Assembly (NCBI GenBank): GCA_049325275.1 | Contig: JBMOLU010000002.1 | Location: 310,001 to 374,000 of the forward strand | From: CAIQJJ01 sp049325275 | GTDB lineage: Bacteria; Chloroflexota; Anaerolineae; Anaerolineales; UBA4823 | DNA length: 64,000 nucleotides | Reading direction: 5' to 3' | Shown here: positions 7,784 through 14,887 of the stretch, in pieces | Numbering within the stretch: position 1 is the stretch's first letter | How the letters are laid out: each line of letters opens with the position of its first letter | Notes under the pieces: model-generated | Seen by the model: only the letters and a program-made list of their open reading frames with translations | What the model was told of the DNA's origin: nothing | Database searches by the model: none | Position numbers and translations under genes: made by a program

Positions 7784-7849
7784 AACTGTACAAACCGCCC
7801 GGCTTTCTCTTTATCTGAATAAACCCTTTCGACAGGGCGAGGTGCATGG

Positions 7850-8521
7850 ATGTTGTCCGATTCAAAAACAATCCGTGTTGTGCTGGCCGACGATCACGCC
7901 GTGACGCGTACCGGGATTCGGGAGATGCTGGAGGCTGCGCCGGATATGGAAGTGGTCGGTGAAGCCGAAGACGGCGGCCAGGCCCGCCAGCGGGTGGCCG
8001 AACTGCGCCCGGATGTGCTGCTGCTCGACTTGGAAATGCCCGGGTGCTGTGCGTTTGAGGTTGTTGCCTGGGTACAGGCGAACTTCCCGGAGACGGTGGT
8101 CCTGATCTTGAGTGGGCACCAGGCGGGCAAATTTATCGCCCGTGCCTTGCAGCAAGGGATGCAGGGGTATTTGAGCAAATCGAACGGGTTCCTGGCGCTG
8201 CTTCACGCCGTGCGGCGGGCGGTTCGCGGCGAGTTCGTCTTCAGCACCGATCAGCTTGAACGCGCCGAGCGTTGGAACCGGGAGGTAGGACAGCGGTGGG
8301 ATGCGCTCAGCGAGCGTGAACGCCAGGTGCTGGCCCTGTTGGCGGGCGGCCAGAGCAGTATGGAGATTGCCGAGCAACTGGCGATCGGCCTCAAGGCGGT
8401 AGAATACCACGTGACCAATCTTTACGAGAAGTTGCAGGTGGAATCGCGCACGCAGGCCGTGGCCTGGTTTTGTGAACATCGTCCGGACCGGCTCTTGTCG
8501 ATGGAAGCGCCGGACGCGTAA
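7850..8521 (+). CDS. NarL/FixJ-type response regulator
   Basis: A 223-residue two-domain regulator. The receiver domain (8-125) has the acidic pair Asp14-Asp15, phosphoacceptor Asp60 in LLLDLEMPG, and the conserved Lys in YLSKSNG. The LuxR-type HTH (about 150-210) includes LSERERQVLALLAGG and IAEQLAIGLKAVEYHVTNLYEKL. No histidine kinase is in the cassette, so it is an orphan regulator that may respond to a kinase elsewhere. It follows the promoter-bearing repeat and probably controls the cassette. Fully GC-rich, like the exporter C-terminus. Confidence 0.92.
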   Translation: MLSDSKTIRVVLADDHAVTRTGIREMLEAAPDMEVVGEAEDGGQARQRVAELRPDVLLLDLEMPGCCAFEVVAWVQANFPETVVLILSGHQAGKFIARALQQGMQGYLSKSNGFLALLHAVRRAVRGEFVFSTDQLERAERWNREVGQRWDALSERERQVLALLAGGQSSMEIAEQLAIGLKAVEYHVTNLYEKLQVESRTQAVAWFCEHRPDRLLSMEAPDA

Positions 8522-8525
8522 GGTG

Positions 8526-8558
8526 ATTCCTCGCGAATGGACAAATGTTCTGGCGTTG
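8526..8558 (+). repeat. 33-bp inter-cassette repeat, copy 2
   Basis: Matches 408-440 with a few substitutions. Here it is followed by the tail of a decayed solute-binding gene instead of the MauE-like gene. Confidence 0.75.
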
Positions 8559-8576
8559 CAAGGGATAAGCTCATAA

Positions 8577-8846
8577 GCTTATAGCGCAGCGCTAAGCCGT
8601 ATCACTTGGACCGAGCAGCAATACTCGTTAAAGATTGACTGGCCGTTTCAGACCTGGCAGCATGAGGCTGTCGCGGCTGCCTTGGCGGGCGAAACTCCAC
8701 AACGGGCATTGATGAAGGGCCAACAAAAAGCAGATGCTTATTTGGCTTGTATAACGGGAATAGACTGGGAATCGTTGAGTAGTGAAGCGCTTTATCTCCA
8801 GACAATTGCTTGTGCGCAGCAAGCCGACCCAGCTGGAGATTGGTAA
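8577..8846 (+). pseudogene. 3' tail of a second double solute-binding protein gene
   Basis: The reading frame is open from 8577 to the TAA at 8844-8846 but has no start. Its translation shares a colinear C-terminus with the intact protein at 2520-5219: QQKADAYLACITGIDWESLS against QRKADSYLNCIKGFDFDEMS, then CA-x-x-ADP-x-G-x-W before the stop. It is GC-richer than the intact gene, so it comes from a diverged paralogue, possibly the native version. With the exporter tail at 10350-10595 it outlines a decayed third cassette in the original gene order. Confidence 0.8.
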
Positions 8847-8878
8847 AGGAAAGCTTTTACAATGGCGATTCGCTCAAG

Positions 8879-10276
8879 CTATTGCCTCAAGCACTCATCA
8901 ACCGTTATCAAGTGGATATTCTCTTGTGCTGCCTGCTCTTGTAGCGCGGGCGTGAAACCGGATTTGGCGAATAAGAAGTAGGTGATCGTGTTCCACGATT
9001 TCATTGCTTGCAAAGTTTTCGTTTTGCGCTTGAGGCCTTCCAGAATATCACGCCCCACCGGGTTGGCTGACCACTTGCATTCACCTACCCATATCGCTCG
9101 ATCGTTCTCGCTGACCGCCAGCACATCAACTTCACTGCTTTGATCCCACCAACTCCCAATTCGTTCTGGCAAAAAAGATAGCTGCCCTTTTCGAGCGAGG
9201 CGGGCAATATACGACTTGGCGGCCTCCTCAAAAGCGTGACTGACAAACTGTTCAAAGGTCGGTTGCACCCGTTGCGCCAAAATCCCATCCGCCATACCCA
9301 GATCAAGAGCATTTTGATAAGGGTGTACATAACGAAACCAAAAGCGCAGGAAGAAATCAGAAATATGATAAATTCCCTTCTTGCTCTTTGCGGGCTGGCT
9401 TTCCGTGGCTGGAACACTGCGATAGACCAGGCGCATTTGCTGGAGAATATCCAAGTAGCGGGCAGTTACCGAACTGTCACCGACCCCCGCTTTTTGTGCG
9501 ATCTCGTTTAGGCGGGTACTGCCTTGGGCAATGGCACGTAAAATCGAGAAATAATTGCGTGGCTCGCGTAATTCTTCCAAAAGCAGGAGGCGCGGTTCTT
9601 GATAGAGTAATCCCTGGACATTCAAGATATGTTGATGGATATTCGTAAAGATATCTATCTGATCGGAAAAAGCAGACAGGTAATAGGGCATCCCACCCAA
9701 AACGGCCCAGGCTTCTACTTGTTGGATTGGGGTATAGTTTGGAAAAAACTGGGGAATGTTTGGCAGTTCCAATGGATTGAGCAAACTACCCCCTGTCCGC
9801 CGGCCATACAAGGGGGCATGGTATGCAAGCACCTCGGTTTCCATCATCCCAATGTAGGAACCGCACAAGATGATCAACACATTCGAGTTCTTAAGCCGTT
9901 CGTCCCAAGCTTTTTGTAAAATGGATGGGATTGCTTTGTTGCCCCCGATCAGATAGGTAAATTCATCCAGAACGATGACCGGGCGACCTGGCAACTCATC
10001 CAGGACGCGAAAGGCTGCTTCCCAGGACGGAAAGGTGAACCTTTCAGGAACGTCTGCATGGGTCAGGCGATAAATCTCTTGAGAGAAAGACGCCAGTTGG
10101 TCATGATCTGAACTCAGTGTGGCGATGAAAAACAGATGAGTTTTGCCAGCGCAGAACGCCCGCAGCAGCTCCGTCTTCCCGACGCGCCTGCGCCCGTATA
10201 AGATAAACAGTTCTGCGCGCCCCGAAGCATACAACGTTTCGAGATGTGCCAGCTCGGTTTCGCGGCCAACAAACAT
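8879..10276 (-). CDS. AAA ATPase with C-terminal nuclease-like domain (DUF234 type)
   Basis: From ATG 10276 (AAGGAG at 10283-10288 on the plus strand as CTCCTT) the protein has 465 residues. It starts MFVGRETELAHLE, has Walker A (YGRRRVGKTELL), Walker B-like VIVLDEFTYL, sensor LIILCGSYIGMME, a winged-helix middle (LNEIAQKAGVGDSSVTARYLDIL) and a C-terminal SEVDVLAVSEN...WVGECKW that resembles a PD-(D/E)xK core. This is the architecture of the archaeal-type ATPase/DUF234 family, often mobile and of unknown role. It occupies the place where the signal peptidase and exporter N-terminus of the decayed cassette should be, so it probably inserted there. Confidence 0.85.
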   Translation of the reverse strand: MFVGRETELAHLETLYASGRAELFILYGRRRVGKTELLRAFCAGKTHLFFIATLSSDHDQLASFSQEIYRLTHADVPERFTFPSWEAAFRVLDELPGRPVIVLDEFTYLIGGNKAIPSILQKAWDERLKNSNVLIILCGSYIGMMETEVLAYHAPLYGRRTGGSLLNPLELPNIPQFFPNYTPIQQVEAWAVLGGMPYYLSAFSDQIDIFTNIHQHILNVQGLLYQEPRLLLLEELREPRNYFSILRAIAQGSTRLNEIAQKAGVGDSSVTARYLDILQQMRLVYRSVPATESQPAKSKKGIYHISDFFLRFWFRYVHPYQNALDLGMADGILAQRVQPTFEQFVSHAFEEAAKSYIARLARKGQLSFLPERIGSWWDQSSEVDVLAVSENDRAIWVGECKWSANPVGRDILEGLKRKTKTLQAMKSWNTITYFLFAKSGFTPALQEQAAQENIHLITVDECLRQ

Positions 10277-10349
10277 GTCAATCTCCTTGGGGAAATACAA
10301 ATCATGATTATTATAATCCTGTTTTGTATTATCGGGCAAGACCTGTGCT

Positions 10350-10595
10350 GACCGCCGCCCTCGACGCCCAGGCGGCGTATGCTGTCTACGGCCGCTTTGT
10401 TGATCTGGTCAACGGGCGCACCAGCTTGCGCAGGTCGCTTTGCGACCTGAGATTTTGCATCGTTTCAGCACCGTGCTTATGGCCGATGCGATTGCCGTGC
10501 TCGAAGACGGGCGGATTGTGGCGTATGGTTCGCACGACGACTTGTACGCCACCGGAAACGGCTATGCCCGGTTGTACAAGATGCAGGCGGCGCGC
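10350..10595 (+). pseudogene. 3' tail of a second ABC exporter gene, frameshifted
   Basis: The DNA matches 7477-7700 of the intact exporter: TAALDAQA, YGRFVDLVNGRTSL, then in another frame HRFST, MADAIAVLEDGRIV, YGSHDDLYATGNGYARLYKMQA. The frame is broken by an inserted palindrome at 10431-10449 (CAGGTCGC, loop TTT, GCGACCTG). The gene's stop codon region is deleted and the third 60-bp repeat follows directly. Confidence 0.9.
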
Positions 10596-10655
10596 AATCG
10601 AATTGCCCACACCTTTCTTTTGGGGTAAAATCAGGCAGTTTATGGGTGGAGATTG
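10596..10655 (+). repeat. 60-bp cassette-end repeat, copy 3
   Basis: Equivalent to 92-151 and 7724-7783, with the promoter-like boxes at 10603-10608 and 10626-10631. No luxR follows; instead the reading frame of an ABC-2 type permease begins at its edge. Confidence 0.9.
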
Positions 10656-11777
10656 CGTTGTAAAAAACACCGGTCGGACTTGTTGGGCGTGTGTGTGCCG
10701 GTTTCGATAAGCCCGAGCCACATCAACCAACGTTTCGTGCCAATTTTCAATATCTTGCAAGGTTTACCCTACCCGTTTCCTTGGTTGGTTTACCGGTTCG
10801 TGTATGTGCTGATCGGCATGGCCTTTTACCGGCTCGGCAGGAGCGGACTGGAAAACACTGACTACCTGCTGGCTGGCCGGGCAAATCCGCGTAGGGTGCA
10901 GCCAAAACACACCAAGCCGGGCCTGGCACAGCGCTGGCAGGCCGTTCTGGCGAAGCCCTTACCGCTGCCGCTGAATCGAATGGCGGGTTTGGTGATCTAC
11001 GAGGGCGTCCTGGCTGTTTTCAAAGGGCCAATTCCGATAGCGATGGCCGTTTTGTGGTTCGTAACCACTGGGATGATACTTCTTGATACGGGAAAAGGAG
11101 GCAGCCTTTTATGGGAGTCTGGCGCTATCGATGTGTTGTTCACGCTCTCGCTGTTTCTGGTTGTCTTTCTGCCGTTTACCCTGGTGACGACATCTTTTTC
11201 TGATCGGCGTACACATGCCGATCAACTCATGCTGTCCATCCTTTCGCCGCGGGCTTATGTGGGAGGGAAGTTGTTCGGCACGTCGATCGGCGTCTTGTCC
11301 AGTTTTTTCGTTTGCAGCCTGCCGCTTTCGTTGCTCATGCTTGTTTCTGCTTTTTGGGGCGGGAAAGCCTATTTTGCCGGGTACCTGGTATATCTATTCT
11401 TGGGCGTTTCTTCCTCGTTGATTTATATCACGACCGTTGGCACGTTAACGGGGCTGCTGGCGAGCCGGCAGGGCCTGGTTTTCCTGGTTTGGGGAGGCGT
11501 GGTGACGTTGGGTGTGGTGATCGCCTTTTTTGCAACCGCCGTGAGTTTGAAGGTTTGGGCCAACATCGTTTTTCCCTTTGGGGATATGGTCAGAAGTACG
11601 GTTTCGTACGCCATGTACGCTTACCAATCGAACAATCCCTTCGGTTACGATCCAGGCGATTTTTTGACTGTTTCCCCGCCTTACCTGTTTCTCCCCCTGC
11701 TTTCAGCGCTTCTCCAGGGCATCGCTTCCTGGTGGCTGGCCAGCAAATTCTACGAAAGGCAAATGGAATCGCAATGA
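10653..11777 (+). CDS. ABC-2 type permease, probably 5' truncated
   Basis: An open frame of up to 374 codons with about seven hydrophobic segments. It contains the pattern of ABC-2 permeases that lose and re-enter the membrane around a charged loop (TTSFSDRRTHADQLMLSILSPRAYVGGKLFG). The first codons lie in the repeat and resemble the middle rather than the start of such a permease, so the true N-terminus may have been lost when the decayed cassette joined here; ATG 10818 is another possible start. The stop overlaps the start of the ATPase gene by four bases (ATGA), indicating a co-translated transporter pair. Substrate unknown. Confidence 0.7.
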   Translation: MRCKKHRSDLLGVCVPVSISPSHINQRFVPIFNILQGLPYPFPWLVYRFVYVLIGMAFYRLGRSGLENTDYLLAGRANPRRVQPKHTKPGLAQRWQAVLAKPLPLPLNRMAGLVIYEGVLAVFKGPIPIAMAVLWFVTTGMILLDTGKGGSLLWESGAIDVLFTLSLFLVVFLPFTLVTTSFSDRRTHADQLMLSILSPRAYVGGKLFGTSIGVLSSFFVCSLPLSLLMLVSAFWGGKAYFAGYLVYLFLGVSSSLIYITTVGTLTGLLASRQGLVFLVWGGVVTLGVVIAFFATAVSLKVWANIVFPFGDMVRSTVSYAMYAYQSNNPFGYDPGDFLTVSPPYLFLPLLSALLQGIASWWLASKFYERQMESQ

Positions 11778-12637
11778 TCGATATCCAAAACCTGACCAAG
11801 CGTTACCCCAACCAGCACTGTGTCTTGCATGCGCTCAGCTTGCAAATTCCGAACGGCATGTTTGGCCTGTTAGGCCCCAATGGCGCCGGTAAGACGACCC
11901 TGATGCGCATCTTGGCGACCCTCTTGCGCCCTAGCGCCGGGCGCGTGACGGTGTTCGGGAACGATCTGGCGACCCCCGACGGCCGCGACAAAACCCGTAA
12001 CATGCTTGGCTACCTGCCCCAGGATACTGGCCTGCACCCGGAACTGACCGTCGAACAGGAACTGGATTACATCGCCATCCTGAAGCGCATTGCCGATCCT
12101 GCGGCAAGGGCCAGGCAAATCGCTGAAGTGCTGGAAAAAGTGGGCCTTGCCGATGTGCGCGGCGTGCAGGTGCGGACCTTGTCCGGTGGCATGAAACGCC
12201 GCCTGGGAATTGCCCTGGTGCTGCTCGGCAATCCGCGCCTGATTATCGTCGATGAACCCACCGCCGGCCTGGACCCTGCCGAGCGGGTGCGTTTCCGCAA
12301 CCTGCTTTACGAGCTGGCCGGCGAGCGCGTGATTATTCTCTCCACCCATATCGTCGAGGATGTCAACCACGTCTGTTCGGATCTGGCCATTCTGCACCGT
12401 GGGGCCTTACGCTTTCGCGGCGCACCGCAGGAACTTACCGGCAAGCTCAAGGGAAAGTTGTGGTCCGTTTCGGGGAATGGCAAAGCGCCCGGCGTCGAGA
12501 TGCTCGAGATCGCTGTGAAAATCGGCAAAGACGGCCTCGAACGGCGCGTGGTCTGCGAACAGGCACCCGATCCCGCGGCTGCGCCGGTTGATCCCTCGCT
12601 CGAAGATGCTTATCTTTGGCAAGTCGCGGCAGGGTAA
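11774..12637 (+). CDS. ABC-2 type transporter ATPase
   Basis: A 287-residue ATPase with Walker A (GPNGAGKTTLMRIL), signature (LSGGMKRRLGIAL), Walker B (LIIVDEPTAGLDP) and switch His (ILSTHIVEDV). The start ATG 11774 overlaps the permease stop. The single-domain form with the DrrA/CcmA-like sequence fits export or regulatory ABC-2 systems. The C-terminal 50 residues form the variable regulatory tail. If the permease is truncated the pair may be inactive. Confidence 0.9.
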   Translation: MIDIQNLTKRYPNQHCVLHALSLQIPNGMFGLLGPNGAGKTTLMRILATLLRPSAGRVTVFGNDLATPDGRDKTRNMLGYLPQDTGLHPELTVEQELDYIAILKRIADPAARARQIAEVLEKVGLADVRGVQVRTLSGGMKRRLGIALVLLGNPRLIIVDEPTAGLDPAERVRFRNLLYELAGERVIILSTHIVEDVNHVCSDLAILHRGALRFRGAPQELTGKLKGKLWSVSGNGKAPGVEMLEIAVKIGKDGLERRVVCEQAPDPAAAPVDPSLEDAYLWQVAAG

Positions 12638-12854
12638 AGATGCCACGCCCGTTGGCCGCTTCAGCGCTGGCCGTCTGTAGCGATTGCGCCGCGCCCTGAT
12701 CGGATGAGCTTGCATCGCCATCCCCCTCCTCTTCGAAGGCCACCAGGCGGCAGCCTTTTCTGATCGCGTGCAGCAAGCGTAAACCGTCCAGGCCACAAGG
12801 CAGCGCGCCTGGCGGCCGAACTGGCGGGTGAACCTCCACAGCTCGAACGCAGGC

Positions 12855-13307
12855 TCAGCACAAAGCAATCCGAATCATGACGGTCGTCTGCGCACCGACT
12901 TCGACTTCGTCGGGCCGGGGATTTTTGTCTTTGTCGAGGGTCACGCCGTAAAAGCTGGCGTCATACGGCGAGCGGCGCAGGTGGGCCATCAACCCGGCGG
13001 CCACGGCCTTTTTGTCTTCTACAACCGGTTCGGGCAGGCCCTGCACGTCTTTGCCGCGCAGGCGCAGAGTGATGGGGGTGGTGGGTTGCAGGTTCTTCCA
13101 CCAGGTAGCGTGGGTGAAAACGTACAGGTAGTTGCCGTCGCGTGAATAACTGACCGGCGTGGTGAAGGTCTTGCCGCTCTTGCGGCCGACGAAGTTGATC
13201 AGCAGGAAGTTCTTGCTGAGAATGCCGTGCAGCGGTGAGCGCAAGATGAACTTGATCGTGTTGTTGATCGCCGGGGGGATGCCCGCGCCTGAAGTCGTTT
13301 GAGCCAT
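12855..13307 (-). CDS. Deazaflavin-dependent nitroreductase-family protein
   Basis: From ATG 13307, with AAAGGA eight bases upstream, the protein has 150 residues. The core FLLINFVGRKSGKTFTTPV, followed by YLYVFTHATWWKNLQPTTPITLRLRGKDV, is the split-barrel signature of the F420H2-dependent nitroreductase/quinone reductase group (Ddn-like). Its cofactor may be F420 or a flavin; this cannot be settled from sequence alone. A small monocistronic gene separated from the following flavoprotein gene by a repeat element. Confidence 0.8.
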   Translation of the reverse strand: MAQTTSGAGIPPAINNTIKFILRSPLHGILSKNFLLINFVGRKSGKTFTTPVSYSRDGNYLYVFTHATWWKNLQPTTPITLRLRGKDVQGLPEPVVEDKKAVAAGLMAHLRRSPYDASFYGVTLDKDKNPRPDEVEVGAQTTVMIRIALC

Positions 13308-13342
13308 GTTTTGATCCTTTCTCTGAGCCATTTAAAACATAT

Positions 13343-13394
13343 GGGTCTTTCGGGTTTAGCGTGAAGGACTTTCCCGGCGAAGCCGGGAGAGCCA
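13343..13394. repeat. Composite palindromic repeat: GGGTCTT copy 2 plus GGAAGAGCC-type copy
   Basis: 13343-13364 is the second copy of the GGGTCTTTCGGGTTTAGCGTGA repeat. 13367-13394 is a hairpin-forming copy (CCCGGC, GAA, GCCGGG) of the GGAAGAGCC family. The two halves with their outer ATAT/ACAT bases form an imperfect palindrome filling the gap between two convergent-transcript minus-strand genes. It may serve as a transcript end. Confidence 0.6.
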
Positions 13395-13400
13395 AACATA

Positions 13401-14174
13401 TCAGTGCCGGCGTTTGCTGGATACCTGCGCCATGCGGTCGAACAGCCTGCCGGCCAGTTTTTTTCCCAGCCCCAGACGGACCGGGTAGTAGTACTCGGAT
13501 TCGAACCAGCCTTTCTCTTCGTAGTAGCGGTAGTCGCGGTCGTGCGCCGTCAACTCGAGACGGATGCCCGTACGCCCCATGCGGAAAGCCATCAGCCGGA
13601 ACAGGGAAGGGTTTGCAAACGCCGGGCGGGCAAGCCGGGCGTGGAACTGCCGGGCCTGGCGGGTCAGGATGCCGTCGATCTTGCGCCTTTCGGCCTCCGT
13701 CATCGGTTGCAGGGCGGTGATGCAGCTGCCTTTAACCGTATCGAAGCCCAGGCCGCCGCCGACGAAATCCAGGTATTTGGCGATGGCTTCGCCGCCGTAA
13801 ATGCCCTGGACGACGACACTGGTAAAAGCCTTGCCGAAAAACTGTGGGCGGTGCAGCGCATAGCCGATACGTTCCAGCAGGATTTTTAGCGGTGCGGCCA
13901 GTTGGAAGGCGTAATTGGGCGTGGCAAAAATAGTCCCGTCGGCGTCCATCATCTTTTCAACGAGTGCATCGCGGTCGTCTTGCAGCGGGCAGAGCGCTTC
14001 TCCACGAGCAAAACAGACCTGGCAGCCCCGGCAGGTCTCGATGCGGTAACCGCTCAGGGGAACGATTTCCCCCACGACATCGCCAAGGGCCTCCAACTTG
14101 CATACCAACTGGCGAACGGCGTAATCGGTGCCCTTTTTGCGGGCGCTGGCAACGAACGCAACGACTTTTTTCAT
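13401..14174 (-). CDS. Flavodoxin-fold NAD(P)H-dependent oxidoreductase
   Basis: From ATG 14174 the protein has 257 residues and opens KKVVAFVASARKKGTDYAV, the FMN phosphate-binding start of the flavodoxin_2/FMN-reductase family. A CRGCQVCFARGEALC segment (residues 50-65) resembles the cysteine cluster of iron-sulfur flavoproteins. TPNYAFQLAAPLKILLERI is the typical second FMN loop. The ribosome site AAGGTGAG overlaps the end of the tetR gene directly upstream, so the two are co-translated and TetR probably controls this gene. Substrate unknown. Confidence 0.85.
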   Translation of the reverse strand: MKKVVAFVASARKKGTDYAVRQLVCKLEALGDVVGEIVPLSGYRIETCRGCQVCFARGEALCPLQDDRDALVEKMMDADGTIFATPNYAFQLAAPLKILLERIGYALHRPQFFGKAFTSVVVQGIYGGEAIAKYLDFVGGGLGFDTVKGSCITALQPMTEAERRKIDGILTRQARQFHARLARPAFANPSLFRLMAFRMGRTGIRLELTAHDRDYRYYEEKGWFESEYYYPVRLGLGKKLAGRLFDRMAQVSSKRRH

Positions 14175-14183
14175 GTCTTTCAC

Positions 14184-14798
14184 TCACCTTCTGCCGAGAA
14201 GGCGCAGCAGCGCTTCTCGGATCACCTCAATGGGAATTTCGCGCCATTCTTGAGGGTACATCAACATCAGCCCGTTGATAAACGAAAAGAAAAACGTAGT
14301 CAGCAGGTTGGGGTCCGATCCGGCCTGAAAATCCCCTTCGGCCTGTCCCTGGGCAAAGATGGCGTTCAAGGCCTGATGATACTGCATGCCGATTTGCCCG
14401 GTTGAGACGCCAAATTCGGCAAAACGGCGCACGCCCCCTTGTGCGATGAACGTAAGCAGGATGGTGACGAATTCGTCCCCGCCTTCTTCTCGGGAAAGGG
14501 CCAGGAACCGTTCGAGAAACAGGTCAAACTTCTCCAGCCCGCTGCCCTGGTGGCTGGCGGCCTCCGTCATCGTCGCACCGATCGCCTGGAAGCCCTCTGC
14601 CAACACGGCCTGGAAGAGTTCGTGTTTGGACGAAAAATGCCAGTAGATATTGCCCTGGCTCATCCCGGCCTGCCCGGCGATGTCGGAGACATTGCACCCG
14701 TCGAAGCCCCGTTCGGCAAACAGCCGGCGGGCGGTGGCAATGATCTTTGCCCGGCTTTCGGCGCGGATTTGCTCGGTCTGGGTTTTTGTGCGCGGCAT
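14184..14798 (-). CDS. TetR family repressor
   Basis: A 204-residue TetR regulator from ATG 14798 (AAAGGA upstream). The N-terminal HTH shows AKIIATARRLFAERGFDGCNVSDIAGQAGMSQGNIYWHFSSKHELF; the C-terminal ligand domain ends LMYPQEWREIPIEVIREALLRLLG. It is the first gene of a two-gene unit with the flavoprotein. A perfect palindrome directly upstream of its start (14821-14862) is the presumed operator, giving autoregulation. Confidence 0.93.
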   Translation of the reverse strand: MPRTKTQTEQIRAESRAKIIATARRLFAERGFDGCNVSDIAGQAGMSQGNIYWHFSSKHELFQAVLAEGFQAIGATMTEAASHQGSGLEKFDLFLERFLALSREEGGDEFVTILLTFIAQGGVRRFAEFGVSTGQIGMQYHQALNAIFAQGQAEGDFQAGSDPNLLTTFFFSFINGLMLMYPQEWREIPIEVIREALLRLLGRR

Positions 14799-14820
14799 AC
14801 ACATTCCTTTCTAATGACCG

Positions 14821-14862
14821 ATTAGTCAGTCATTGATTCCATTTTATCAATGACTGACTAAT
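14821..14862. promoter_or_regulatory. Perfect palindromic TetR operator
   Basis: ATTAGTCAGTCATTGAT (14821-14837) is exactly mirrored at 14846-14862 around an 8-base spacer. Each arm carries the TGACTGACTAAT-like sequence typical of operators for QacR/AcrR-type repressors. It lies 23 bases before the tetR start and also 0.03 kb past the end of the PEP-synthase-like gene. Confidence 0.8.
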
Positions 14863-14887
14863 TCGTCAATAGTATGCCTGCGAACTG

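Noticed and set aside
12638..12854. Possible gene in the gap after the ABC-2 ATPase
   Set aside because: Only antisense-like short frames without ribosome sites; a faint likeness to the binding-protein tail is too weak to call.
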